Assembly (NCBI RefSeq): GCF_024723735.1 | Contig: NZ_JANQDU010000003.1 | Coordinates: 434,001-498,000, forward strand | Direction: 5' to 3' | Origin: Frigidibacter sp. ROC022 | GTDB taxonomy: Bacteria; Pseudomonadota; Alphaproteobacteria; Rhodobacterales; Rhodobacteraceae | DNA: 64,000 bases | Part shown: positions 19,594 through 28,070 of the stretch, piece by piece | How the letters are laid out: the number at the start of each line of letters is the position of its first letter | Position numbering within the stretch: the first letter of the stretch is position 1 | Made by a program: the position numbers and the translations under genes | Notes under the pieces: model-generated | Seen by the model: the letters and a program-made list of their open reading frames with translations, nothing else | What the model was told of the DNA's origin: nothing | Database searches by the model: none

Positions 19594-20591
19594 CTGTCCT
19601 TTCGTCGGTCGGGATCGGTCTCCGCGCCCATCGGGCCGGGGTTATGGCAGGCCGCATGATGTCCGGCGGCGCGTTCTGCCAGGTCGGGGCGGCGTTCGCG
19701 GCATTGCGGCTGCATGCGCGGGCAGCGCTGGTGAAAGGCGCATCCGGGCGGCGGGTGAATCGGGTTCGGGATTTCGCCGCCGGGCACCTCGATCCGGCCG
19801 CGTCCGGCGCCGGGCTCGGGGATCGCGGCCAGAAGGGCCTGCGTATAGGGATGCTGCGGTGACTCGAACAACTGCTCGGCGGTCCCGATCTCGACGATGC
19901 GGCCGAGATAGAGCACCGCGATCCGGTGGCAGAGAAACCGCACCACGCCGAGGTTGTGGGAGATGAAGACCAGCGCCACGCCGGTCTCGGCCTGGATCCG
20001 GCGCAGCAGGGTCAGGATCTGCGCCTGCACCGAAACATCGAGCGCCGAGACCGCCTCGTCGCAGACAATCAGGCGGGGCTTGGCGGCCAGGGCCCGGGCG
20101 ATGCCGATCCGCTGACGTTGACCGCCCGAGAAGGCATGTGGAAACCGGGCCCCGTGTTCGGGCGACAGGCCGACGGTCTCCAGCACCTCGGCGACGCGGT
20201 CGTTGATCTGACGGCGCGGCATGCCCTGGTTGACCAGCGCCTCGGCGACGATGTCGCGGACCCGCATCCTGGGATCGAGCGAGGAATAGGGGTCCTGGAA
20301 GACCATCTGCATCTCGCTCCGCAACCGCCGCAGGTCCCGGCCCTCGACCCCGGTGATGTCCCGGCCGTCGAAGGACACCTGGCCTTCGCTGGCTGTCAGA
20401 AGGCGCAGCATGATCCGGCCCAGCGTGCTCTTGCCCGAGCCGCTCTCGCCGACGATTCCCAGGGTTTCACCCGGCGCGACCGACAGCGACACGTCGGCAA
20501 CCGCCGTCAGATGCGCGGTCGGGCGGCCCAGCATGTCGGAGCCTGCGGCGAAGCGCTTGGTGACGCCATCGAGCGACAGGAGCGCGGTCAT
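19590..20591 (-). CDS. ABC transporter ATP-binding protein (DppF type)
   Basis: ATPase of a dipeptide/oligopeptide importer, 333 aa. Walker A is [12 protein letters not shown], signature [10 protein letters not shown], Walker B LIVCDEAVSALD. Note DEAVSALD where DEPTSALD is usual, a substitution also seen in functional DppF proteins. The C-terminal Cys-rich extension (AFHQRCPRMQPQC) marks the peptide subfamily. It overlaps its partner ATPase (4 nt) and the creatininase gene (4 nt). It follows two permeases and the paired ATPase in the usual order. Confidence 0.9.
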   Translation of the reverse strand: MTALLSLDGVTKRFAAGSDMLGRPTAHLTAVADVSLSVAPGETLGIVGESGSGKSTLGRIMLRLLTASEGQVSFDGRDITGVEGRDLRRLRSEMQMVFQDPYSSLDPRMRVRDIVAEALVNQGMPRRQINDRVAEVLETVGLSPEHGARFPHAFSGGQRQRIGIARALAAKPRLIVCDEAVSALDVSVQAQILTLLRRIQAETGVALVFISHNLGVVRFLCHRIAVLYLGRIVEIGTAEQLFESPQHPYTQALLAAIPEPGAGRGRIEVPGGEIPNPIHPPPGCAFHQRCPRMQPQCRERRPDLAERAAGHHAACHNPGPMGAETDPDRRKDR

Positions 20592-21577
20592 GCCGGTTCT
20601 CCGGTCAGGCGACCGATCTGGTCCGGGCGGATGCAGCGGGAGAGATGCGCCGGGCCGATCGCGGCCAGCGCCGGCGGGGCGCTGCGGCAGGCCTCGATCG
20701 CCAGCGGGCAGCGCGGGGCAAAGCGGCAGCCCCGGGGCAGGCGATTGGGCGGCGGGGCCGAGCCCGCAATCACCGGCAGGTCGGCCTGTGCAGCACGCGC
20801 GTTCGGGATCGCCCGCATCAGCAGGCTGGCATAGGGATGGCCGGGGTTGGAGAACAGCCGGTCCACCGGTGCCGTCTCGACGACCTCGCCGGCATACATC
20901 ACCGCCACCCGGTCGGCATAGCGCGAGACCACTCCCATGTCATGGGTGATCAGCAGGACGGCCATCCCGGTCTCGTCCCGCAGGTCGAGGATCAGGTTCA
21001 GGATCTGCGCCTGGATGGTGACATCCAGGGCCGTCGTCGGCTCGTCCGCGATGAGCAGCTTCGGATTGCAGGCAAGCGCCATGGCGATCATGATCCGCTG
21101 CTTCATGCCGCCCGACATCTGGTGCGGATAGTCGCGGGCCCTGGATTCGGCGGCCGGAATGCCCACCCGGTCCATCAGCGCCACCGAGCGGCGTCGCGCC
21201 TCTTCGGCCGGGATGCCATGTTCGGTCATCGCCTCGGCGATCTGGTTGCCGACCCGGCGCACCGGGTTGAGGCTGGTTCCCGGCTCCTGAAAGATCATCG
21301 CCATCTCGGGGCCGCGCAGCGCCCGGAGGGCCTGCGGATCGAGACCGGTCAACTCGCGCCCGGCCAGTCGGACCGAGCCGCGGTCGATCCGCCCCGACGG
21401 CCCCAGCAGGCCCATCGAGGCCAGCGAGGTCACCGACTTGCCCGAGCCGCTTTCACCGACCACGCCCAGGATTTCCCCCGGCGCCACCGACAGCGACACG
21501 TCGCGCAGCACCTCGGTCCAGCCGCGGGCGCCGCGGAACGAGACATGCAGCCCCTCGATCTCCAGCACCGCGCTCAT
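20588..21577 (-). CDS. ABC transporter ATP-binding protein (DppD type)
   Basis: 329-aa ATPase starting [14 protein letters not shown]. Walker [13 protein letters not shown], signature MSGGMKQRI and Walker [12 protein letters not shown] are intact. The Cys-containing tail [13 protein letters not shown] is typical of peptide importers. The open frame continues upstream to 21961 through the permease gene; ATG 21577, overlapping the permease stop by 4 nt, is the natural start. Partner of the DppF-type ATPase encoded next. Confidence 0.9.
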   Translation of the reverse strand: MSAVLEIEGLHVSFRGARGWTEVLRDVSLSVAPGEILGVVGESGSGKSVTSLASMGLLGPSGRIDRGSVRLAGRELTGLDPQALRALRGPEMAMIFQEPGTSLNPVRRVGNQIAEAMTEHGIPAEEARRRSVALMDRVGIPAAESRARDYPHQMSGGMKQRIMIAMALACNPKLLIADEPTTALDVTIQAQILNLILDLRDETGMAVLLITHDMGVVSRYADRVAVMYAGEVVETAPVDRLFSNPGHPYASLLMRAIPNARAAQADLPVIAGSAPPPNRLPRGCRFAPRCPLAIEACRSAPPALAAIGPAHLSRCIRPDQIGRLTGEPA

Positions 21578-22434
21578 CGCCGCGCCCTCGGGTCCAGGAC
21601 ATCGCGCAGCCCGTCGCCCAGCAGGTTGAAGCCGATCATCGTGATCCCGAGCGCCAGGCTGGCCGAGAGCGCCAGATGCGGATCGCTGCGCAGATGCGGC
21701 AGCCCGTCGCGGATCATTCCGCCCCAGGTCGGTCGCGGCTCCTGCACCCCGATGCCGAGGAAGGACAGCGTCGCCTCGGCCATGATGATCAGCCCGACCC
21801 CGAGCGAGGCACGGATCATCAGGGGGGCCGCGATGTTCGGCAGCAGGTGGCGCAGCATGATCCGCCAGGTCGGTGTCGCGCAGGCCAGGGCCGCCTCGAC
21901 ATAGGTCTCGGTCTTCACCTGAAGCACCAGCGAGCGCGCCAGCCGGGCGATGCCGGGCCACCAGACCAGCGACAGGGCGACGATCACGGTGGCGGTGCCG
22001 GGCCCCATGACGGCGGCGACGAGGATCGCCACGATCACCTCGGGAAAGGCAAAGATCACGTCGACGGTCCGCATGATCAGCCCGTCGCGCCAGCCGCGAT
22101 ACCAGCCGGCGATCATGCCGGCGGCGACGCCGATGGTCATGGTCATCGCCAGCACCGTCAGGGCGACCAGCATCGAGACCCGGGCGCCGCTCACCAGCCG
22201 GCTCAGCACGTCGCGGCCCAGCTCGTCGGTGCCCAGAAGATGCGCGCCGCCGGGCGGGCGCCAGTTGTCGAGGATATTGACCTCGGTCGGGTCGTAGGGT
22301 GCCAGCCAGGGCGCGAAGATGGCCACGATCAGCACCGCGCCGACGATGGTTCCGCCGATCATCGTGTTGCGGCTGCGCAGCAGGCGCAGTGCCAGGTCGG
22401 ACCCTTCCGGCGGGATGTCCTCGACGCTGCTCAT
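21574..22434 (-). CDS. ABC transporter permease (DppC type)
   Basis: 286-aa inner-membrane permease with about six helices. Features are an N-terminal tail, first helix around MIGGTIVGAVLIVAIF, the GAHLLGTDELGRDVLSRLV segment typical of DppC proteins, and the EAA loop KTETYVEAALACATPTWRI. Overlaps both neighbours by 4 nt. Forms the channel with the DppB-type permease upstream. Confidence 0.9.
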   Translation of the reverse strand: MSSVEDIPPEGSDLALRLLRSRNTMIGGTIVGAVLIVAIFAPWLAPYDPTEVNILDNWRPPGGAHLLGTDELGRDVLSRLVSGARVSMLVALTVLAMTMTIGVAAGMIAGWYRGWRDGLIMRTVDVIFAFPEVIVAILVAAVMGPGTATVIVALSLVWWPGIARLARSLVLQVKTETYVEAALACATPTWRIMLRHLLPNIAAPLMIRASLGVGLIIMAEATLSFLGIGVQEPRPTWGGMIRDGLPHLRSDPHLALSASLALGITMIGFNLLGDGLRDVLDPRARR

Positions 22435-23369
22435 GCCGTGTCGCCCGCCAGCCGGATGCGCGGGTCGACGACGCCGTAGAGCAGGTCCACCGCCAGATTG
22501 ACCAGGGTGAAGATCGCGGTGAAGAGCAGCACGATGGACATGGTCACCGGATAATCCCGCGCCAGGACCGAGTCGATCGCGATCCGGCCCAGCCCGGGGA
22601 TGTTGAAGATCGTCTCGACCACGAAGGCCCCGGACAGCAGCCCGCCGAAGATGATCCCGATCGAGGTGAGCAGCGGCACCAGGGTGTTGCCCAGGGCATG
22701 GCGCCAGATCACCAGCCGCTCGCGCACGCCCTTGGCCCGGGCGGTGCGGATGAAGTCACGCTCCAGTACCTCCAGCATGTAGGTCCGGGTCAGCCGCGCG
22801 ACCACCGCCATCGGCGGGATCACCAGCACCAGGATCGGCAGCACGAGCTGATCGGGCCGCCCCCAGCCGGCCACCGGCAGCAGCGCCAGCTTGACCGCGA
22901 AGAGCCAGACCAGCAGCGAGGCCAGCGCGAAACCCGGGATCGAAATCCCGGTGACCAGGAACAGGATCACCCCGGTATCGGTCCAGCTTCCGGCCCGGGT
23001 CGCGGCCAGGATGCCCAGTCCGACGCCCAGCGGCACCGCCAGTGCCAGCGCGATCAGCGCCAGCACCGGGGTGATCCGCAGGCCACCCGAGATGACATCG
23101 AAGACGGTGCTGCCGACATAGCGGTAGGACAGGCCGAAACTGCCATCCGCGATGCCGCCCAGATAGGTCAGCAACTGCGTCCACCAGGGTTGGTCCAGCC
23201 CGTAGTCCGCCCGCAGCCGCGCCGCCAGTTCGGCATTGCCCGACTGGTCGCCCAGCATCATCATCACCGGGTCGCCGGGCACCAGCCGGACCGCGAAGAA
23301 CGTGACCAGAACCGCCACCGCCCAGACCAGGCCCAGAGCCGCAAGGCGTCGAAGCGAATAGTTCAGCAT
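22431..23369 (-). CDS. ABC transporter permease (DppB type)
   Basis: 312-aa permease beginning MLNYSLRRLAALGLVW, with the periplasmic VRLVPGDPVMMMLGDQ region, six predicted helices and the coupling loop LERDFIRTARAKGVRERLV. It starts 19 nt after the stop of the solute-binding protein gene and overlaps the next permease by 4 nt. Second gene of the minus-strand importer operon. Confidence 0.9.
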   Translation of the reverse strand: MLNYSLRRLAALGLVWAVAVLVTFFAVRLVPGDPVMMMLGDQSGNAELAARLRADYGLDQPWWTQLLTYLGGIADGSFGLSYRYVGSTVFDVISGGLRITPVLALIALALAVPLGVGLGILAATRAGSWTDTGVILFLVTGISIPGFALASLLVWLFAVKLALLPVAGWGRPDQLVLPILVLVIPPMAVVARLTRTYMLEVLERDFIRTARAKGVRERLVIWRHALGNTLVPLLTSIGIIFGGLLSGAFVVETIFNIPGLGRIAIDSVLARDYPVTMSIVLLFTAIFTLVNLAVDLLYGVVDPRIRLAGDTA

Positions 23370-23388
23370 TGTGGGTGGCGGTGCAGGG

Positions 23389-24927
23389 TCATTCGGCCTT
23401 GGTCACGCCTTCGAAGGGCAACATGCGGAACGGGGTCAGCCGGATGCCCTCGACTCCGGGCTTCACCAGCAGGACCTGCAGCCGCAGTGGCTTCGGGCAC
23501 ATGCCCCAGTCGTCCAGCAAGAGCTTCTCGGCCGCGTGGTAGATCTCGTAACGCGCCTCGGAATCGGCGGTCTGTTTCGCCTGTTCGATCAGCGCGTCGT
23601 AATCCGGATTGCTGTAGCCCTTGTTGTAGGGGCTCTTGGAGTACCAGAGGTCGAGCAGGAAATTCAGCCCGTCCGGGTAATCCGCGCTCCAGCCCCAGGG
23701 GAAGAAGGCGATCTGCTGCGAGTTCATCCCCTTCAGCATGGCGCCGCGTTCCAGAACCTCCAGTTCGACCGGGAAGCCGACCGCCTGCCATTTCGAGACC
23801 ATGTAGAGGTCTTCGGTCTTGTTGTTCGCGGTGTCGTTCAGCTTCAGCGGCGGCAGGCCCGCGCCCTCGGGATAGCCGGCTTCGGCCAGCAGCGCCTTGG
23901 CCCGCTCGGGGTCGTACTTGATCTCGGCCACGTCGGGGCTGTAGCCCGCGACGCCGGGGGTGATGGCGCCGTAATGCGCCTCGCCCGCGCCTTCGTAGAG
24001 CCCCTCGATCATCTCGTCCTGGTTGTAGCTGATGCAGACCGCCTCGCGCACCTTCACATCCTGGAAGGGGGCGTAGTGATCGGGGTTCATGGCCACATAG
24101 CGGACCTGCGCGGTGGGCGAGGTCATGATCTGGTCCTTCAGCCCGGCGTCCGAGAAGATTTGCCGGTTCAGGCTGGAATCGGCGCGCAGCACGTCCAGTT
24201 CGCCGGTCTCGTACATCGACAGCGCGGTGCTCATCTCGGGGACGATCATGAAATGCACCCCGTCCAGCTCGGGGGCGCCGCGCCAATAGTCCTCATGCGC
24301 CACCAGATGCACTTCCTGACCGCGGCTCCACTCGTCCAGCTTGAACGGGCCGGTGCCGGCCGAAACCGTCGTCAGCCAGTCCGGCCCGGCCTCGGCAGCG
24401 ACTTCCGAATCGAAGATGTAGAGCGGGTAGAGCGGGAACAGCACGTCCGGCGCATCAAAGCTGATCTCGACCGTGTAGTCGTCGATGATCCTGACCCCGG
24501 ACAATTCGGTCGTGCTGCCGTCCTTCACCTTGTCGGCGCCGGCCACCAGCTCGGCATAGCCGGCATTCAGGCCGCCCTTGTTTTCGGGGATCAGCAGCTG
24601 TTCCAGCGTGGCCTTCACATCCTTCGCGGTGAACTCGCGCCCGGAGTGGAACTTGACCCCTTTGCGCAGGTGAAAGCGGAACCCCATGTTGTCGGCCAGC
24701 GGTTCCCAGCTTTCGGCCAGGGCGGGGATGACATTGCCTTCGGCGTCGATGGCCGTGAAGCTCTCGTAAATCTGGGTCAGGACATCGCCGGCGACCAGTT
24801 CGGAATAGGTGATCGGGTCGAGCATGGCCGGATCGGCCGGCAGGTTGGTCGTCAGTTCGGCGGCCAGCACCGGGCTGGCAAGCATCAGGCCGGCAATCAG
24901 GCCAAGGGTCGTGCTGCTAGGACGCAT
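23389..24927 (-). CDS. ABC transporter substrate-binding protein, family 5
   Basis: Periplasmic binding protein (512 aa) that opens the minus-strand importer operon. ATG 24927 has AGGAGA 5-10 nt upstream and begins a signal peptide, MRPSSTTLGLIAGLMLASPVLA, that ends at AELTTN; the longer frame to 25140 is not credible. Family marks are LPADPAMLDPITYSELV, FRFHLRKGVKFHSGREFTAKD and GTGPFKLDEWSRGQEV. The ligand is probably a peptide-like or amide-containing compound, judging from the creatininase-like and lyase genes in the same operon. The divergent GntR/UTRA regulator is the obvious candidate controller. Confidence 0.9.
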   Translation of the reverse strand: MRPSSTTLGLIAGLMLASPVLAAELTTNLPADPAMLDPITYSELVAGDVLTQIYESFTAIDAEGNVIPALAESWEPLADNMGFRFHLRKGVKFHSGREFTAKDVKATLEQLLIPENKGGLNAGYAELVAGADKVKDGSTTELSGVRIIDDYTVEISFDAPDVLFPLYPLYIFDSEVAAEAGPDWLTTVSAGTGPFKLDEWSRGQEVHLVAHEDYWRGAPELDGVHFMIVPEMSTALSMYETGELDVLRADSSLNRQIFSDAGLKDQIMTSPTAQVRYVAMNPDHYAPFQDVKVREAVCISYNQDEMIEGLYEGAGEAHYGAITPGVAGYSPDVAEIKYDPERAKALLAEAGYPEGAGLPPLKLNDTANNKTEDLYMVSKWQAVGFPVELEVLERGAMLKGMNSQQIAFFPWGWSADYPDGLNFLLDLWYSKSPYNKGYSNPDYDALIEQAKQTADSEARYEIYHAAEKLLLDDWGMCPKPLRLQVLLVKPGVEGIRLTPFRMLPFEGVTKAE

Positions 24928-25046
24928 CTGTCTCTCCTGTCGGTTATGTTCCGCGGTCTTGCGCCGGCGGACTTCGGTCGATGAATATCGGTCTGGCGTC
25001 GGGTCATGCCGGCACCGAGAATGATTCCTCGCAAAGTCTAGGCGGC

Positions 25047-25076
25047 TTGTCGGCGCACGACAATATGCATATGCAT
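25047..25076. promoter_or_regulatory. two adjacent dyads between importer operon and GntR gene
   Basis: TTGTCG (25047-25052) and CGACAA (25058-25063) form a perfect inverted repeat. Immediately after it is the 12-bp palindrome ATGCATATGCAT (25065-25076). Both lie midway between the divergent starts at 24927 and 25143, where a UTRA-type GntR regulator would be expected to bind. Binding is inferred, not shown. Confidence 0.5.
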
Positions 25077-25142
25077 TTGTAATCCGCCCAAGTTTTGGGC
25101 GCCGGATCGGGGCAGGAGCATGGGCAAGGAAAAAGGCCACAG

Positions 25143-25892
25143 ATGACGGGCGAACGCGCCACCGCAGTTCACACGAGGATCCTGCAGGACTTCGAGGTGA
25201 GGATCCTCTCGGGGCAATGGCACAGCGGCTACCGGATCCCGACCGAGCACGAGATCGCCGCGAGCTACGGCTGTTCGCGTCCCACCGTGGCCAAGGCGCT
25301 GATGCTGCTGGAGCAGAAAGGCATGATCGAGCGCCGCAAACGCGCGGGCACCTTCGTCAAGCGACCTCCGGCGCAGTCGATCATCCTGCAGATTCTCGAT
25401 CCGGCCTCGGACATCGAGGCCCGCGGCCAGCGGCACACATTCGAACTCACGGCACGGGAACAGCGCCCGGCCGGACCTGGGGACCGGCGCCAGCTGCACC
25501 TGAAGCGCGGGCCCGTGCTGGAGGTCACCACCCTGCACCGCGCCGACGGGGTGCCCTATTGCCTGGACCGGCGGCTGTTCAACCTGTCACTGCTGCCCGA
25601 GGCGGCAGAGGTCGATTTCGAGAAGGTCGAGGCGGCTGGCTGGCTGATCGACCGGCTGCCCTGGCGCCGCGGCGACAACCTGATCCGGGCGATGGAGGCG
25701 GATGCGCGGCTGGCGCAGGCGCTGGACGTTCCGACCGGGGCGGCGCTGCTGGTGATCGAACGCATGGTCCATGTCGGCGAAGGGCAGGTGGCGCACGGGC
25801 TGGCCTGGTATCCGGCGGCGCAGGTGGAGCTGAAGTCGCACTACCGGACCGGCCTGCCGGGCCCCTCGGGTGCGCCGTCCGGCGGGGGCTGA
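25143..25892 (+). CDS. GntR/HutC-type regulator (UTRA domain)
   Basis: Transcription factor of about 249 aa. Residues about 5-75 are the GntR winged helix (GYRIPTEHEIAASYGCSRPTV, then KRAGTFV). The rest is a UTRA sensor domain with LEVTTLHRADGVPYCLDRRLFN and VERMVHVGEGQ-like segments. ATG 25143 starts at the usual distance from the helix-turn-helix; an in-frame ATG at 25095 would add 16 residues without homology. It is divergent from the importer/creatininase/lyase operon, with two dyads in the shared gap, so it probably represses that operon until a substrate-derived ligand binds. Confidence 0.87.
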   Translation: MTGERATAVHTRILQDFEVRILSGQWHSGYRIPTEHEIAASYGCSRPTVAKALMLLEQKGMIERRKRAGTFVKRPPAQSIILQILDPASDIEARGQRHTFELTAREQRPAGPGDRRQLHLKRGPVLEVTTLHRADGVPYCLDRRLFNLSLLPEAAEVDFEKVEAAGWLIDRLPWRRGDNLIRAMEADARLAQALDVPTGAALLVIERMVHVGEGQVAHGLAWYPAAQVELKSHYRTGLPGPSGAPSGGG

Positions 25893-26206
25893 GGTCCGGC
25901 CACCTGTGCTGAGGCGGGGAACGCCTGGCCATCGGGAGGGGAGTGCCGACACGGACCGGCAGCGCCTCCATCCATGCCCTCCAGTGTCTTGTCGGGCGGT
26001 GAACGATCTGCCGGGCGGCCCGGCCTGCCGCTTCGATCAACTTCGGAACCGTGCCGGAAGAGCTCTGGCCAATGCCCGGCCGCAGGTTCGAAAGGGGGCG
26101 CAATGGGTGGCATGTCTCGGTGCCGGCAGCCCATTCGACCCGTCGAGGGTCGGACGGCGGGCATGCCTTTGGCACAGGCGCGGCACCGGCAAATCATGGG
26201 GTAAGA
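25893..26206. other. gene-free stretch before tRNA-Tyr
   Basis: About 310 nt between the GntR/UTRA gene and the 3' end of the minus-strand tRNA-Tyr. Open frames here are short shadows that run on through the tRNA gene. I see no credible gene, strong terminator or repeat. Confidence 0.5.
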
Positions 26207-26290
26207 TGGTGGGCGACCCTGGAATCGAACCAGGCGTGGGTCTCCCCGGCGGAGTTACAGTCCGCTGCCGCACCTTGCAGCTCGTCGCCC
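26207..26290 (-). tRNA. tRNA-Tyr (GUA)
   Basis: Read on the minus strand, the acceptor arm GGGCGAC (26290-26284) pairs with GTCGCCC (26217-26211). The anticodon GTA is at 26258-26256 within CTGTAAC. There is a long variable arm, as expected for bacterial tRNA-Tyr, and the T-loop region reads GGTTCGATTCC. The CCA tail is encoded (26209-26207). The length, 84 nt with CCA, is normal. Confidence 0.96.
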
Positions 26291-26395
26291 TTGGCCGGGG
26301 CGGACCCGGCGCGAGCCGGGGAATAACGAAGGGTTCGGGGCGGGTCAATGGGGAACGGTACGAAGACTTCCGGCGATGCGCGACTTGTCCGGGGT

Positions 26396-26432
26396 GGGCG
26401 CCTCCGGCGGGAGTATTTGTTCCCCGAAGATG
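26396..26432 (+). repeat. intergenic repeat, copy A (GGGAGTATTT core)
   Basis: The sequence CCGGCGGGAGTATTT ends at 26418 and is followed by a short spacer and GAAGATG. The same core type occurs at 48548-48560 and, inverted, at 43000-43013. This copy lies between tRNA-Tyr and rlmB and lacks the GC-rich hairpin half seen in the other two. Confidence 0.5.
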
Positions 26433-26516
26433 CGACCGGGCCGCGGGGCGGGCAGGGCCGGGCTTTTCGCGGCGGACGGCAGCGGGTAGAGGAGGGGCGA
26501 ACAGCGGGGCGTCAGC

Positions 26517-27284
26517 ATGCAGAAACCGAAATGGGTGATCCAGAAGGAACGCGCCGAACGGGCCGAGTCCCGGGCCACGGTCTGGCTCTTCGGCCTGCAT
26601 GCGGTGCGCGATGCGCTGCTGAATCCACGGCGCGAGAAGCTGCGCCTGATCGTCACCAAGAACGCGCTCGACAAGCTGGGCGAGGCGGTCGCGGCCTCGG
26701 GGCTGGACCCGGAACTGGCCGACCCGCGCAAGTTCCCGGCGCCGCTGGACGAAGGTTCGGTTCACCAGGGCGCGGCGCTGGAGGTGCGGCAGCTCAACTG
26801 GGGGCCGCTGGACGAGATCGCGGTCAATGCGCAGCTGCTGGTGCTGCTCGACCGGGTCACCGATCCGCATAACGTCGGCGCGGTGCTGCGCTCGGCCGAG
26901 GTGTTCGGTGCCGGGGCGGTGATCGCGCCGCTGCGCCATTCCGCCCCCGAGACCGGCGCCCTGGCCAAGACCGCCAGCGGTGCGCTGGAGCGGCAGCCCT
27001 ATCTCCGGGTCGGCAACCTGGCCGAGGCGATGACCCGGTTGCAACGCATGGGCTATGTGCTGATCGGGCTGGACGGCACCGCCGAGACCGAGCTGGGCGC
27101 GGCGCTGGACGGCCTGTCCGACCGGCCGGTCGGGCTGGTGCTGGGCGCCGAGGGGCCGGGGATGCGGGAAAAGACCCTGGCCACCTGCGACCGGCTGGCG
27201 CGGATCGGGGCGGCGGGGGGCTTCGGCTCGCTGAACGTCTCGAACGCGGCGGCGGTGGCGCTCTACGCGGCGGCGCGGCGGTAG
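26517..27284 (+). CDS. rlmB: 23S rRNA guanosine-2'-O-methyltransferase RlmB-type (TrmH family)
   Basis: SPOUT-class RNA methyltransferase, 255 aa. An N-terminal substrate-binding region (about 18-85, TVWLFGLHAVRDALLNP) precedes the catalytic SpoU domain with motif 1 LLDRVTDPHNVGAVLRSAE, motif 2 LVLGAEGPGMRE and motif 3 GSLNVSNAAAVAL. These form the knotted SAM site. RlmB methylates G2251 in 23S rRNA. A different TrmH paralogue cannot be fully excluded, but the N-terminal domain and length fit RlmB. Confidence 0.88.
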   Translation: MQKPKWVIQKERAERAESRATVWLFGLHAVRDALLNPRREKLRLIVTKNALDKLGEAVAASGLDPELADPRKFPAPLDEGSVHQGAALEVRQLNWGPLDEIAVNAQLLVLLDRVTDPHNVGAVLRSAEVFGAGAVIAPLRHSAPETGALAKTASGALERQPYLRVGNLAEAMTRLQRMGYVLIGLDGTAETELGAALDGLSDRPVGLVLGAEGPGMREKTLATCDRLARIGAAGGFGSLNVSNAAAVALYAAARR

Positions 27285-27391
27285 CGCGGCGTCTCGGCGC
27301 TTCACATCCTGGGGAGCGGGGCTATCGGCAGCGCCGCTGCCGGTGCATTGTGCCATCGGGTCGCGGGATATCCGCCTGATGGGAGTGCGAG

Positions 27392-27832
27392 ATGCAGCGC
27401 CGAACCTTTCTAGCCGCCGCACTGGCCTGGCCGGCGGGCCGGGCGCTGGCAAAGGCGCCGGCCCTGTTTTCGACCGGCGGCCTGGCGATCCATGGCTATG
27501 ACCCGGTGGCCTATTTCACCGACTCGCGGCCGGTGCAGGGCGATCCGAAGATCGCGCTGAAATGGGGCGGGGCGATGTGGCTGTTCGCCAGCGTCGGGAA
27601 CCGCAGCGCCTTTGAGACCGATGCCCGCGCCTATGCCCCGCAATACGGCGGCTACTGCGCCTACGCGATGGCCCAGGGCGCAGTGGCGACGACGGTTCCC
27701 GAGGCCTGGACGGTGCATGAGGGCCGGTTGTTCCTCAATTTCTCCACCGGGGTGCGCCGGATCTGGCGGCAGGACATTTCCGGCAATATCCGCAAGGCCG
27801 ACGGCTTCTGGCCCGAAGCGCTGAACGGCTGA
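27392..27832 (+). CDS. YHS domain-containing exported protein
   Basis: 146 aa. The N-terminus MQRRTFLAAALAWPAGRALA has paired arginines and a hydrophobic stretch, suggesting export, possibly by the Tat pathway, although the motif is imperfect. The core contains IHGYDPVAYF and YGGYCAYAMAQG, the YHS-type pattern found in small proteins with possible metal binding. No enzymatic function is established. It stands alone between rlmB and a candidate sRNA/terminator. Confidence 0.8.
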   Translation: MQRRTFLAAALAWPAGRALAKAPALFSTGGLAIHGYDPVAYFTDSRPVQGDPKIALKWGGAMWLFASVGNRSAFETDARAYAPQYGGYCAYAMAQGAVATTVPEAWTVHEGRLFLNFSTGVRRIWRQDISGNIRKADGFWPEALNG

Positions 27833-27899
27833 GCAGAATGACGCGAAGTTCACATGTCCTTTACATTCCCTTTTTAATTCTGATTCACCACCTACGTAA

Positions 27900-27990
27900 G
27901 TAGACAGGCGCAGGTCTGGAACATCTGCGCTTCCCTTCACTGTCCCTCGTTCCGCAACTGGCGCCCGGCGAACCGGGCGCCTTTTCTTTT
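27900..27990 (+). ncRNA. candidate small RNA (two hairpins, pyrimidine-rich linker)
   Basis: An 8-bp stem-loop (GCGCAGGT 27908-27915 / ATCTGCGC 27923-27930, one G-U pair, 7-nt loop) is followed by a single-stranded C/U-rich linker (27931-27959) that includes TTCCCTTC and GTCCCTCG. A perfect 9-bp terminator hairpin with a T-run comes next. This arrangement resembles trans-acting sRNAs whose C/U-rich part can pair with Shine-Dalgarno sequences. It could instead be a processed 3' UTR of the YHS gene. The 5' end is a guess; no clear promoter was found. Confidence 0.45.
27960..27990 (+). terminator. intrinsic terminator
   Basis: GGCGCCCGG (27960-27968), CGAA loop, CCGGGCGCC (27973-27981), then TTTTCTTTT. 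A textbook Rho-independent terminator on the plus strand, ending the YHS gene transcript and/or the candidate sRNA. Confidence 0.9.
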
Positions 27991-28070
27991 GGAATGGCCG
28001 CGGCGTTCCGGTGCTTGCTCCCTTCCGCACAACCTGTAGCCTGAGCGTAACCGTCACCGGAGCTTCCGCC

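Noticed and set aside
19590-20591. Inactive ATPase because Walker B reads DEAVSALD
   Set aside because: The catalytic glutamate and aspartates are present; this variant is common in working DppF-type proteins.
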